Shown here piece after piece: positions 44,760 through 55,810 of a DNA stretch of 64,000 nucleotides. Under the pieces are notes generated by a model. The model was not told the DNA's origin. It was given only the letters and a program-made list of their open reading frames with translations, and made no database searches. Both the position numbers and the translations under genes were made by a program. This DNA comes from Fragilaria crotonensis (Eukaryota; Bacillariophyta; Fragilariophyceae; Fragilariales; Fragilariaceae): NCBI GenBank assembly GCA_022925895.1, contig JAKSYS010000036.1, positions 1 through 64,000 of the forward strand, in the 5' to 3' direction. Within the stretch, counting starts at the first letter, position 1. Each line of letters opens with the position of its first letter.

Positions 44760-45315
44760 CTAGACTCGTCATCCACCCTTTGGATCACACGGCAAATCCT
44801 TGATACCCCGGATGCGTGGTTCACCTCTCCTACTTGCTCTACCGCCAGAAGGACCATCATTGTTGGATCCACCATTGCTCCTATTGCTGCCTGATGGCGC
44901 TATTCGGTTCCATAGTGTATACACCCCAAGCAGTGCGATAATCCCTAGCGCTGTAGTGAGGAAGATTGAGTGAGTTCCACCTTGTCCTTAATCGTGTAGT
45001 ACAAGTAGCATTCAATATGCAGATTTCACACACTACCAGCCAAGCAGGCGGTAGCAATTAGAAATCATAAATCACACTCCAACTACCGGTACTCACTTCC
45101 GCGAATACCAAGCATGAAGGAAAGAATTCCGAGTAGAATGAGAAATTGTCGCACTTGTAGATTGAATCAAACACATCCAAGGCTGTCCCTCCCGATCGGA
45201 GGAAAGCAGACGATGTAGCGGTGGGATCATCATTATTGTCGTCGTCGTTGATACGAACGACATCGCCGTTCGCGTTGATCCTGGTGGTCGTTATCTTTCG
45301 ATTGGGTTTCGTCAT
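44760..45315 (-). CDS. Putative SelK/SelS-like selenoprotein with in-frame UGA
   Basis: Proposed exons 45315-45255, 45153-45097 and 44980-44760, 112 residues. Exon 1 starts MTKPNRKITTTRINANGDVV. Exons 2 and 3 encode two hydrophobic segments (RQFLILLGILSFMLGIRGS and IFLTTALGIIALLGVYTLW). The C-terminal tail is Gly/Arg/Ser-rich (SNGGSNNDGPSGGRASRRGE) and ends DLPCDPKGG-UGA-Arg-Val-TAG; the UGA is at 44771-44769. SelK and SelS end in Gly-Gly-Sec within a few residues of the stop and have a Gly/Arg-rich cytosolic tail after an ER membrane helix, which this matches. Intron 2 (GTGAGT...CAAG) is well supported. Intron 1 (GTATCA...TACAAG) is the only splice consistent with frame but removes a stop-free stretch, so the N-terminus is uncertain. 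If UGA is a plain stop the protein merely ends in Gly-Gly. Confidence 0.55.
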
Positions 45316-45369
45316 GGTGCACAGCCCCGATTTCTGTGACTTGCGACTTCAGCTTTTTGTGAATGCAAT

Positions 45370-46240
45370 ATGCTATGAAATGGCACGACGACACAGTAAC
45401 GTAGTAGCACAAACTCTAGTGCAGTACTGTAGTATCTTTCGCTGTAACCCAACAGTAGAAATGGTACTACAGTACCTGGTACTTTGTGAGGCTGAGTATT
45501 CAATACTCGTGCCTATCATACGACAGTACAGTACATACCTTGCACTGCTGTACTCCGTCAGTGGAGTGCTACTCGTACCCTTTTGCGCACAAAAAAAGGG
45601 ATTGCTCAAAGACGTCTGTTGCACTGGAGTATAATACTGTACACGATATCACCGTAATTACCGTTGTCTACAAAAATGCAGATATGCGTATGTATAGAAA
45701 GAAGCTTCCACTGGTTGCTACATACCAGTACTGGGGGAAACATATACAAATATTGCCGTTAAACGTCAGGGTTATACAAATCTGGTATATGTTTCCATTT
45801 CTACTTCGAGTAGCAATTGCTAGCTTGAACCGCGTAAAAGTTCCTCTACCGACTTGTAGTACTTGAAAGTTATACCCCTCTTGTATAAGATTCTAAGTAC
45901 AGGAGTCCTGTACGTCCTACGGTTCGTCTAGTACATTATGTAATGACGTACTGCGCGTACAAATTTTCTACGAGAATTGTTCTCAATTCTCGGATGATAC
46001 GGTGTCACGACGTCACGACTCACGACTCAACGCAGTGGTGAGCAATGGTGAACTGTCGACTGTCGATGCGACCTCTACAGTACTCGAAGTACAGTACTAG
46101 GTACTTCAGTACTTAAGCCCTCCGCGTACAATGGTACTCGGAGTACTAGTACTTGTACCAGTACTGTACTTGTACTCAAGTAATCAAGTACGATGTACTT
46201 GTACCCAAGTACTACGGTACGCAAGTACATTGCACTCCGC
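45370..46240. repeat. Very dense GTAC tract
   Basis: The stretch from about 46075 to 46235 contains around 19 GTAC tetramers in some 155 bp by eye, as AGTACT, TTGTAC and GGTACT words, many head-to-tail and self-complementary. Open frames of up to 137 codons nearby (45221-45866) are by-products of this composition. No gene was recognised between the SelK-like gene and the element at 46259. Confidence 0.75.
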
Positions 46241-46258
46241 ATTCATACTACAGTAGTA

Positions 46259-46842
46259 GGCCTCGGCAGGCCACGTTAAATGAACACCTTTAAAAACCTT
46301 TAACTTCAACCCACACTTTAACTCTTACCATTAAGATAATATTCTACCTTTACCTGTAACTTTGAAGAAATGCACTACCTTGTTTATCTTCAAACCTTTT
46401 AACATGCAAAAGTATGCTAAATGGTAATAACCATTCAAGAGGGTTGAATAGTTATCTCAGGGATAATTTACTGTGAACCATACTAATGTTCAAAAGGAAC
46501 ATTGCCTAGTAAGTAATGTTATGGGAAGACTTTTCCAATTTAATGGTATGGGAGACTTTTTCCATCTTATCACCAATCACGCCAACTTCATATCTTTGTG
46601 CACTTTTGAACTTGAATCAAGTGCTGCTGCAATACACGTATCACTGTTGTACACCAATCTTTCTTCTCAAAGGGCAAAATTAAAGGTTAAAAGGTTATTT
46701 CTACCTGCAAGTCATTCATATTGTTGTCTTTAACCTAACCTTTAAGTTAACATCTAGCAATTGCTCTCCTACCTTTAAATAAAGGTTTTTAGCTCAGCCT
46801 CCTCTTCTTGTTCAAGGGTAAAACACTAAACCTGCCAAGGCC
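46259..46842. mobile_element. Small non-autonomous DNA element (MITE), TA-flanked
   Basis: The left end is GGCCTCGGCAGG and the right end is its inverted copy with one mismatch (CCTGCCAAGGCC). Both are flanked by TA (46257-46258 and 46843-46844), the duplication expected for Tc1/mariner-type insertion; a 3-bp Harbinger duplication does not fit (GTA against TAA). The 584-bp interior has no gene and is full of CCTTTAA, GTTAAA and CTTTAAC words. Short inverted ends keep the superfamily assignment tentative. Confidence 0.55.
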
Positions 46843-46844
46843 TA

Positions 46845-48046
46845 ACTCACACTCAAATCAACTTGGGTGGAGTACAAGTACAAGTACACCAGAGGTGTCC
46901 AAATAAAAACCAAAATCTAATTTAACATGCACGTTAAGTTAGAGGTGGTAGGAGCTATGCTGCCAATTAAATGCTTTCTCCAATGATGGTTAAATGCTGA
47001 CCCCACCTGCAAGAGTAGAATGCAAACAAGATAAAAAATTAAATGGTGGACACAAAAAGCACAAGGTTTGCAATCTCAGGCAGATTTTATGTTGTTACAA
47101 ATACTTGGAATACCATATATATTCATACAATACTAGTGGGTACCTCACATTTGATCGGAGTGTCTACTACAGGAAACTGGACGTACAGTACCCCCAACCT
47201 GGTCGTACTCCGTACCACTACTTTTACTGTTACTGTTTACTTTCAGTACTCAACCCTGGCGAAGTGAAAAAATTCAGACAGTATTCATTTCATCCAGTAC
47301 CCCAGAGTGGTCATACTCCGTAACAGACGGACGCACGCACTCACGCACACAATTAATTTATAATATAGTAGGATATAGTAGGATATAGTAGGATAACTAA
47401 TTATAGAGGTTTGGACAGCTACTTGGACTGCATTAGTACTGTAGCTAAAACGTACTGGGTACGGGTACCGGTACCGGTATTGGTACTTGTACTACCATGA
47501 CACATATGCGGCTGTACAATTGTACCGGAAGAGTTTTATGATTCGTCTCTGAGTTGGCCTGTCTCGTACTCGAGTAATTTCTTGTTCCCAATGCCCGTCT
47601 TGATGTCCGACTCATGACTGAAACCTGTCTGATCATGTTGTATAACTTTTTGTATAACTTTCACGCTCACTATACAGTATAGAATTGGTGATCGCCAAGG
47701 ACATGAAATTTGTCTGCGAAGGTGTGCACTCAAACCATATGCACGAATAAATGAATAAGTGGAGTATTACTTATTTCATGTAAATAGCCCTTCTAACCGT
47801 TGATATTCATAGTAGGCACAAGTACAAGTACACGAGTTCATTGGTGCGTTCGAATCCAAAATCCTGGAGTCTATATAGCGTGAGGATTGCAGTATCATGG
47901 TTTGACTCCTTGCGATCCCCGACTAACTTGTGCCCGTTGTTCGCGGAACGATCCTTATACTTCACCCTCATGCCACATGCAAAGCTGTCTCCCAACCATA
48001 CTCCAAGAACCTACGACGACTATATAGCAACAACAACAACAACAAA
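46845..48046. other. Intergenic stretch upstream of MLO/EF-hand gene
   Basis: No gene recognised. 47364-47395 is three units of a 10-bp repeat (ATAGTAGGAT). GTAC words cluster at 47150-47300 and 47450-47530. A CAACAACAACAACAA run lies directly before the next start codon (48029-48045). Confidence 0.5.
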
Positions 48047-50438
48047 ATGGCTTGGATACGGAGCGGATGGGCAGGTGGCTTCCTTCTGGGAGTCCTCTTC
48101 AACGCTGTAGCTATGTTTGTGTTTTGGAATGGTGGTCAAACTACCTCCATTACACTCATGGGCACATATTGGCGGCGAAATCTTAACGAATCATCCGAGT
48201 ATGGCGAGGAAGAGGAAGAGGTGGGTACTGTTCCATGTGGTCGTGTGTCGTGCTCAAATGCCCTTTCCTCGAGAGATTGAAACGCTGACTCGCCCTTGCC
48301 CATCCCATTCTCTTTTGAAAGATTCATTTTGACGCCATGTTTGTCACATCCATCGTTCTATGTCTCATTTCACTGACAATAGCCTTTGAATGGGCCAAAC
48401 ATCGTCTGGAGGAAAGCGTCACGGACGATATGGAACCAATCATTGAGAAACTCTTTGGAGAAATGACAGTCTTGGGGTTTCTGAGCATGGTTTCCTTCCT
48501 ACTGCATGCCTGCGGATTTTCAAGTTCTTGTCTCGACAATTCTTTGGAACGGACAGGTGAGGCATCAATCGAGGTTATGCTGTTATGCTGTGATGCTAAA
48601 ATGATCATTGACAGACGCTCTAACCATTTTATGCCTCCCCACCTGATGGATCCCAACACATTTCTGGAACAATTCAAGCGCCCAAGAAGAACTCGTCGAG
48701 GTGTTTGAATGGGTTCACTTTTCAATCTTTTTCATCATGGTGTTCTTTTTCATCCAGGTAATTGTTCTAATTCGCCAAGCGATCCTCACCGAGCGACAGT
48801 GGTTGCAACTTGATAAGGATTATCGCCGTCCGGAATCCGAACGCACGCAGCCAGAACCCATGGCCAACCGACCGTACTTGAATCGCCTTTGGATGCGTCT
48901 CCGACGATCAATGGCTACGATTAGTTATTGCCCTTCTTTCGTTCGCAGAAAACAGAATTGGAAGTGGGGCGTGCCTGCTATGGCCCTTCGGGACGAATTT
49001 ATTCAAGATCGTTCCATGGATTCACCATTTGAGCCAGTGCCAGATGCACAGAGATTGAAGTATGACTTTGTTTTCGGTCGATATTTGGGCCTCTGTTTGA
49101 TCCGCTTCTTGGCTCGTGTCGTTGATGTAACCAACACAACTCTCGTTCTCCTTGCCATCGGAACTGTGTTGTTCTATATTTGGAGCAATATTGTACATGA
49201 CGACCCTATCTGGCTTGCATGGTCGTGGCTCTTTATTGGGTGGTTTCATTTTCTTTAACGTCTACTTCGAGAAGCATGTTCTTCAGATCCGGCATGAACT
49301 TGTTCCAGAGGGAAGTCCGCATCTGGCGGCACTTCACGACGCGACGATGCAGGAGCAATTTGACGCTGTTGGCTTCAAGTCCATGTCCGGAAAGGATGTG
49401 ACGCTACCCGGATGGTGTAGTGTCAATCTCGACCAGTACTTGCTGCGAAGAAGTTGGATCAAACGGGTTTTCGTGGGTGGTAAACCAAATCGGCAGGATA
49501 CGCTGTACTGGATGGATCGTCTTGGACCCACCGTTTATCTGATTATTCTCCAGAGCAACATGATCTTTATTGGAGTGGATTTTGCGTGTCAAGTTGTCTA
49601 CTTTATCCCCGCAATGCATGAGCACGCAAGTACTACCGTCTTTGTCATCTACATGGCACTTGTTGTCCTATCCCTCATCGGAAACCTATTGAATAAGAAA
49701 CATTTGGTTGCCAACGTCGCAGTCATCTGCTCAGTGGGTTCTCACCGCAATATCCCCGCCATTGCTGAGGTATTTCGCGAGGAGAAGACAGAAAACCTTG
49801 TTCGCTGCTTTCTCATCATTTATCGTTTACGCCAATTCGCGTTCGACGTCAAGGTGGACCCCAAGCCCCCGTCGCACGACGATGCCAAACACTACAGTAA
49901 GACGCTAGACCCAGTGGAGATTTTCGAGGTGTCCAAGACTTTTGAGTGTTTTGCACGCGACGATGGATCAATTTACCCGGCGGAGTTTAGCGACATGATG
50001 ACGACGCTTGGAGGCGAGGTATCCAAGGAAAACATTCAGAAGATGATGTCGATCATGGATGTGGACTCGGATGGTATGGTACGGAAAGAGGAGTTTCTGC
50101 AGTGGTATGCGGACAACATTGTTGGCCACGACGACAACGCATTGAGTAATGCCCCTCGATTTCTTTTCCAACTCTTTGACGAGGACAATCAAGGCGAGCT
50201 CTCGGTCGCTAAATTCAAGGGCAAGTTAGATGCCCTTAGGGTTGGATTTAGCGTCGACGAACAAATCGCCATCATAAATGAAATCGACCGAAATGGATCT
50301 GGCAGCATCACACAGCACGAGTTCGAAGTGCTGTTCAAGAAATTTCCTCCGGCTGAATTGCTTAAAAAGGAAAGCAAATTCGACTATCGCCCAGGAGAGC
50401 TGCTTTGCTCTATTGCGACATGTCACGCATTCACGTAA
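48047..50438 (+). CDS. MLO-like membrane protein with C-terminal EF-hands
   Basis: Exons 48047-48220, 48322-48556 and 48615-50438. Exon 2 reads DAMFVTSIVLCLISLTIAFEW, then EKLFGEMTVLGFLSMVSFLL, the second and third membrane regions of MLO proteins. FEWVHFSIFFIMVFFFIQV and YDFVFGRYLGLCLIRFLAR follow at the matching later positions, then further helices and GSHRNIPAIAEVF. The C-terminus carries EF-hands: two canonical loops (DVDSDGMVRKEE, DRNGSGSITQHE) and weaker ones (DEDNQGELSVAK, ARDDGSIYPAE). Plant MLOs bind calmodulin and have been reported as calcium channels; here the calcium sensor is built in. As read, the frame slips by single bases near 48645 (CCCC run), near 48680 and near 49242 (TTT run). 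Homology is strong on both sides of each slip, so these look like sequence errors rather than decay. Confidence 0.8.
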
Positions 50439-50751
50439 TGATGGGCAGAAAACGCGCAGTGACCCCATCAGATTCGCCAAGACCTAACATAGAGGCAGCC
50501 CTTTACTCACAGGCGCATCTTTCCATCTCAAGTAGATACTCGACGAGTTGCCTAACAGATGGAAGGGAGAACCACAAAATAGAGCCTGGAAACAACGATT
50601 TCAGACCACATTGCCTGTATTCCTAGGCGGTCCCTCGCATCTATTTTTTGAACGAAACCGAACTATTTAGTTGTTTAATCCAGTATTTCGCAGACTCAAG
50701 GCCACTAAGGACACAGCTCTCAGCATGCTTGAGAGGCCCACGGTGGGCAAG

Positions 50752-52072
50752 CTAAACGTCAAAGTTGTGATGACCCACGCACAACCCAGTCGCCAAGATT
50801 CCAAAGACTAAGAAAGGCTGGGCTGACGCTTGGTACTTAACGTCGTTGGCAATTGGGTCTGGCAACAGCAACGTCGCCTGGAAGTAGATCTGGGGCAAGA
50901 TCAATGCCAACAACGCTAACGCATAGTAAGGTTCACCAATCCCGTACAGATAGGCAGCAACCCCGAGTTGAGTGAGGGTAACAGCTCCAGCGCAAATATA
51001 TTTCGCCCCGTCCACTCCGAAGGCAACTGGCAAGGAGTTCAGTCCCATTGCGCGATCTCCTTCGATCGACTTGAAATCATTGACAATAGCAATACCAAGT
51101 CCAGCCACTGAGTACAAGATAGGACTAGAAAGGAGACGTTTAGGAGAGGCGACGAGCAGGCAAAAAAATAGGCCATCCATACTTACAGAATCCAGTACAC
51201 GGGACGGTCAAGTGTTCCAAAGACTGCTTGTCCGCACCACCAAGGCAGAGAAATGTACGAAGCTCCAAGTGCAAAATTTCCAGCCCATCCATTTTGCTTC
51301 AATTTCAGTGGAGGGGCTGAGTAGATGTATGAGATGAACGAGCCAAAGATGGAAAGTAACAACACAGAAGGAATCTCATGTCCAGCCCAAACATCCAATC
51401 CATACGCGATTCCAAGGCCTCCCAACAAAAGGAACCATATCTGAAACATCACTTGACCCTCCGAGATAGCGCCGGATGGAATGGGGCGGTACGGTTCGTT
51501 AATAGCATCGATTTCCCGATCATACCAATCGTTGATGGTTTGAGTGTATCCGGTCAGGAAAGGGCCAGCTAGAATCATTGCTACGAACCCCTTGGCAGTA
51601 TCGGTGAGACCAAGCATTACATCTCTATCGTTTGGATCAAATGGATTCCAGATCCAGTGGTAGTTTCCAGACGCTGCTGCGCCACACATAACTCCCCACA
51701 CAAGTGGAATCCATGTCACAGGCTGCGGGAGGGACAATAGTGAGCCGACATGGTTCGTCCTAGGCAACAGCAACGAGTACTTGTTCGTACCTTGGTGAGT
51801 TGCAGCCGAATCTTCCAGATATCAGTCTCAGCGGAAGCTCCCTTGACCCCCAACAACTGTCTCACCCCAGCGGATCCATCTTCGGCCTCATTGTTAGGTC
51901 CTTGCTTCAGAGCCGATGGTGATTCCTCAAATGGGAAAAATACCTTTTCGACCGTCGTGCCACTTTTCGGCAACATGGACAGTGGTGCAAATGCTCTCTT
52001 GGGGGCAGTGAATGCATTGTTTGAAAAGGCGCTGACAGCGCCAAGAGCTGAGATGGTAACGGCAATCTTCAT
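50752..52072 (-). CDS. chlG: Chlorophyll synthase, copy 1
   Basis: Exons 52072-51791, 51722-51187 and 51124-50752 (introns 68 and 62 nt), 396 residues. Leader MKIAVTISALGAVSAF gives the VSA-F plastid signature; an upstream in-frame Met three codons earlier is also possible. UbiA prenyltransferase signatures are complete: NDWYDREIDAINEPYRPIPS (first Asp-rich motif) and NDFKSIEGDRAMGLNSLPVA (second). About nine membrane helices are expected. It attaches the phytyl (or geranylgeranyl) tail to chlorophyllide in the thylakoid, the last step of chlorophyll a synthesis. The next gene upstream is a near-identical second copy in the same orientation, starting about 900 bp away. Convergent with the MLO-like gene. 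Frame intact. Confidence 0.95.
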
Positions 52073-52970
52073 GGTCAACATCAGGGTAAGGAGAATCCAG
52101 GTGGAGCTGCAAATCTGACTGTCAACTCGTAGCGTGTCCACATTTCTGCAGATGTGATCGGCTTCAACTTGGAGCTCTGTCGTGGAAGCGCTCAACAATC
52201 GAGTGTTTGGAACTCGGAATTCTGGATTTGGAAAACTGATGTATATGTCAAATTCGCACCACGCGCGCCGCGCGTATTATGGTGTTGAACTGTTGAATCA
52301 TTAACTCCAGTACTCGTTCTACGGTACTAGTACTGATGCTCGGGCACTGTCACGTTCTGTACTCCAGTACTTGTCAAGAGAACTGGAGCCGAACGACAGT
52401 ATTCCCATCATGCACCTTTCGTGCATTCAATATCTGTATTCGTAGTCGCACTGAACGACGAAAATGGGAGTGACGACTGGGGCCTCATAGCACAAGCCTC
52501 CTATGTTCATTGGACTACAAAGAGTCACCCAACTCTCTCATCCTTGTCATCACTTCATGGATGAAACTCCGGAGAATGCGCATAGTGCAGTATGCTTGAA
52601 CAGGATGAACCACCGTCAGAAAATCATGACAAAGGGTTCTCCTCCTCGGAAAACTTACATTTTACACACGAACTACAACAATCCCTACTAGAAGCGCAAC
52701 AGTCCTAGTGCATGAGAAAATATCTACACGCAATTCGTTGAGAAACTCATTGCCACATCCGGTAAACGGTTATGATTATCTTTAAAGCATGCTTTGATTG
52801 GAACATAATCGGATGTCGCAACATGGTGGAGAAGAAACACTGGAATGAAATAGAGCAAAGCTAGACCATCCAACGGAGGGTGTGGGTTCCTGCATGAATA
52901 TTGGGAAAGGAGACAAGCACCTTACATTGGTCACATTTGGGCAACTAGTCGCATCAGACGAAATAGCATG
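52073..52970. other. Spacer between the two chlorophyll synthase copies
   Basis: No gene seen. 52300-52370 is GTAC-rich (ACGGTACTAGTACTGATGCT). CACGCGCGCCGCGCG at 52260-52274 is a small GC palindrome. This DNA is presumably the promoter of copy 1. Confidence 0.5.
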
Positions 52971-54327
52971 TTAAACGTCAAAGTTGTGATGACCCGCACA
53001 CAACCCAGTCACCAAGATGCCCAACGCTAAGAAAGGCTGGGCAGACGCTTGGTACTTCACATCGTTGGCAATAGGGTCTGAAACAGCAACGTCGCCTGGA
53101 AGTAAACTTGGGCAAGATCAAAGCCAACAACGCCAAGGCATAGTAAGGTTCACCAATCCCGTACAGGTAGGCAGCAACCCCGAGTTGAGTGAGGGTTTCG
53201 GTTCCGGCACAAATGAATTTCGCCCCGTCCACGCCAAAGACAACAGGCAAGGAGTTCAGTCCCATTGCGCGATCTCCTTCGATCGACTTGAAATCATTAA
53301 CGATGCCGGCACCAGTCCAGCCACTGAGTACAGGATAGGACTAGAACAGAAATGTTTAGCGAAAGCTGACATGGCAATTCAATCGACCATCCATACTTAC
53401 AGAATCCAGTACACGGACGGTCAAGTGTTCCAAAGACTGCTTGACCGCACCACCAAGGCAGAGAAATGTACGAGCTCCAATCGCGATGTCTCCCGCCCAA
53501 CCGTTTTGCTTTAACTTCAGTGGTGGGGCCGAGTAGATGTACGCGATGATAGAGCCAACGATTGCATTCAACAACACCGAAGGAATCTCATGTCCAGCCC
53601 AAACATCCAATCCATACGCGATTCCAAGGCCTCCCAACAAGAGAAACCATATCTGAAACATCACTTGACCCTCCGAGATAGCGCCGGATGGAATGGGGCG
53701 GTACGGTTCGTTAATAGCATCGATTTCCCGATCATACCAGTCGTTGATGGTCTGCGTGTACCCCGCCATGAATGGACCGGCGAGAATCATCGCTACAAAC
53801 CCCTTGGCGGCGTCGGTGAGACCAAGCATTACATCTCTATCGTTTGGATCAAATGGATTCCAGATCCAGTGGTAGTTTCCAGACGCTGCTGCGCCACACA
53901 TAACTCCCCACACAAGTGGAATCCATGTAACAGGCTGTGGAAATGACAATTGTGAGTCCACATGGATAGTTCTAGGCAACTGCAACGCGTACTTTATTCG
54001 TACCTTGGTGAGTTGTAGTCGAATCTTCCAGATATCAGTCTCTTCGGAAGCTCCCTTTATCCCTAGCAGCTGCCGTATTCCTGCAGATCCATCCTCAGCC
54101 TCGTGGTTAGGCGCATCCTTCAGAGCGGCCTCATGGTCAGTGGATGCCTCCTTCGTAGTAGATAGTGATACTCCAATCGGTAGAAACAACTTTTGCGTTA
54201 ACGTCCTGCTTTTGGGCAACATTGATAGAGATACAACTGCCCGCTTGGGAGCAGTGATTACATTGTTCGAAAAGGCGCTGACAGCGCCAAGAGCTGAGAT
54301 GGCAATTGTACTCCGAATAACCTTCAT
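52971..54327 (-). CDS. chlG: Chlorophyll synthase, copy 2 (single-base slips as read)
   Basis: Same exon layout as copy 1: 54327-54004, 53934-53401, 53340-52971. Leader MKVIRSTIAISALGAVSAF also carries VSA-F, but the following about 70 residues (RTLTQKLFLPIGVSLSTTKE) diverge from copy 1, whereas the enzyme core is nearly identical. Both Asp-rich motifs are encoded. Compared base by base with copy 1, five single bases are missing, all in runs: TT to T (near 53476), CCC to CC (near 53416), GGG to GG (near 53312), CCCC to CCC (near 53113) and CC to C (near 53083). Amino-acid changes between the slips are few and mild, so the slips may be assembly errors in a duplicated locus. Otherwise this is a very young pseudogene. 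Confidence 0.8.
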
Positions 54328-54469
54328 GGTGAATGTGAGCTCTGGATCGAGGTTATGTACGGGCGCACCCTTCAAAAAATGAGAACTCGGATTCGATAAT
54401 GTCTGTTGTGACGTTGCGACTTGTTTGGAGAACATACAGTTGATGGTGTGCATAGTATCTGGTATGGAG

Positions 54470-54620
54470 TACGAGGTACTATGCATACAGTATGAATACT
54501 ATGGACTCCGGAGTATTCGGATTGACTCGTTCTTCGAATAAACTCGCTGGTACAGTACTACAGTACTCGCACTCTCGAGTCTGAGTACAAGGCCAGTACA
54601 AGTACTCAAGTTTTTCGGAG
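54470..54620. repeat. GTAC-rich tract upstream of chlorophyll synthase copy 2
   Basis: GGTACAGTACTACAGTACTC and similar words 150-290 bp upstream of the start codon at 54327. Confidence 0.6.
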
Positions 54621-54840
54621 TAATATCTTCAATTGACATTATCAATGGCCAATAGCCAATGGCGGTCCGGCATACATTGCCTACGGTAGAGTCTTATGTC
54701 TTATGAATATGTGCCGTACGCCGTATCCTTTTCGTTGGTATGGCGTCTGCATATAGCCCGCATAGCACCTGGCAGACGCGAGAGGTCCAGTGTCCAGTGG
54801 ACACCGCGGTATGGCGGATGACATACACTCACACGGCGGT

Positions 54841-55802
54841 CAGGCCGGTTTAATTGGGGGACATCCCCCAAAATACCCAATTAGGCTAATTGGGGGAGAT
54901 TTTGGAGGCTAATTTGGGGCTAATTGGGGGAGATTTCCGAAACGTCAGGAAAATGTAACTAAATCTCAGCTTCATGAGTCTATGCTGCTATAATTTTTTC
55001 AAGGGAGAGGTAAGTGTTTGCACTGGAGGAGGATACTTCCAACAATGAAAAATCAGTTGACATGAATTTCATCCAAACTGATGACTGCAACATCTGACTA
55101 TGCATGTTCCTGGGGATACGTACGATAGTACCAGCAATCTGCCATACAAGCACTTCTTCAGGTTGGGGAAGCAACAACCCCATGTGGTGAATGTCTCATC
55201 AACCATTGCAAGACATCTTCAAACAACTGAGCCATCTTAAGGTTTTTAAATTGGTTTGATTCTTCTTGGATACTACATACTGACAAATTCTAGGAATTCA
55301 TTGTTGAGTTGATCCACAACTTACATCCAACCCTGCAAACTTTGCTTCTTGTTTGTTCAATGTAAAAGTTCAGCAAATCAGGGCCATTAAGATTAACAAG
55401 CTGATTAGGTAGGCATTGAGGTGTCTCCAAATCAGAACCTTAATGAGAGTTCCCTTGTCCCACAATAATGGAAGTTCCACCATCAATAAGAAAACCAAAC
55501 ACTCGCTGCTAGGAACCACCACCAATTCTTCTTCTTGAGACAGAGAATATTTATCTGATGTTTAATTCAACAATGGATTCCACCCTCAATGAAGATATTA
55601 TTGTGTTTTGGATCTCTTATGTGATGATGTGAAGATGTAGTACTTGCATTTTTCTAATTGGGTTAATTGGGGGAAACCGAATCCTGCCCACACATTACAG
55701 AGCACATAACCCAATAAAAACGCTTAATTGGGGGAGATTTTGAAACTCAATTGGGGGAAATGACCCCCAATTAAGGTGATTTCCCCCAATTAAACCGGCC
55801 TG
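54841..55802. mobile_element. Non-autonomous hAT element
   Basis: Perfect inverted ends CAGGCCGGTTTAATTGGG, starting with the CAGG typical of hAT, and flanked by an exact 8-bp target duplication ACGGCGGT (54833-54840 and 55803-55810). Length 962 bp. Subterminal zones on both sides repeat AATTGGGGGAGATTT in both orientations, the usual transposase binding array. The interior has no gene; the 55 kb minus-strand frame of 67 codons is not believed. Perfect duplication suggests a recent insertion between chlorophyll synthase copy 2 and the next gene. Confidence 0.95.
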
Positions 55803-55810
55803 ACGGCGGT

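Noticed and set aside
45221-45866. Open frames of 83-137 codons in the GTAC tract
   Set aside because: Generated by the repetitive composition; rich in Tyr, Val and Cys, without any domain or start support.
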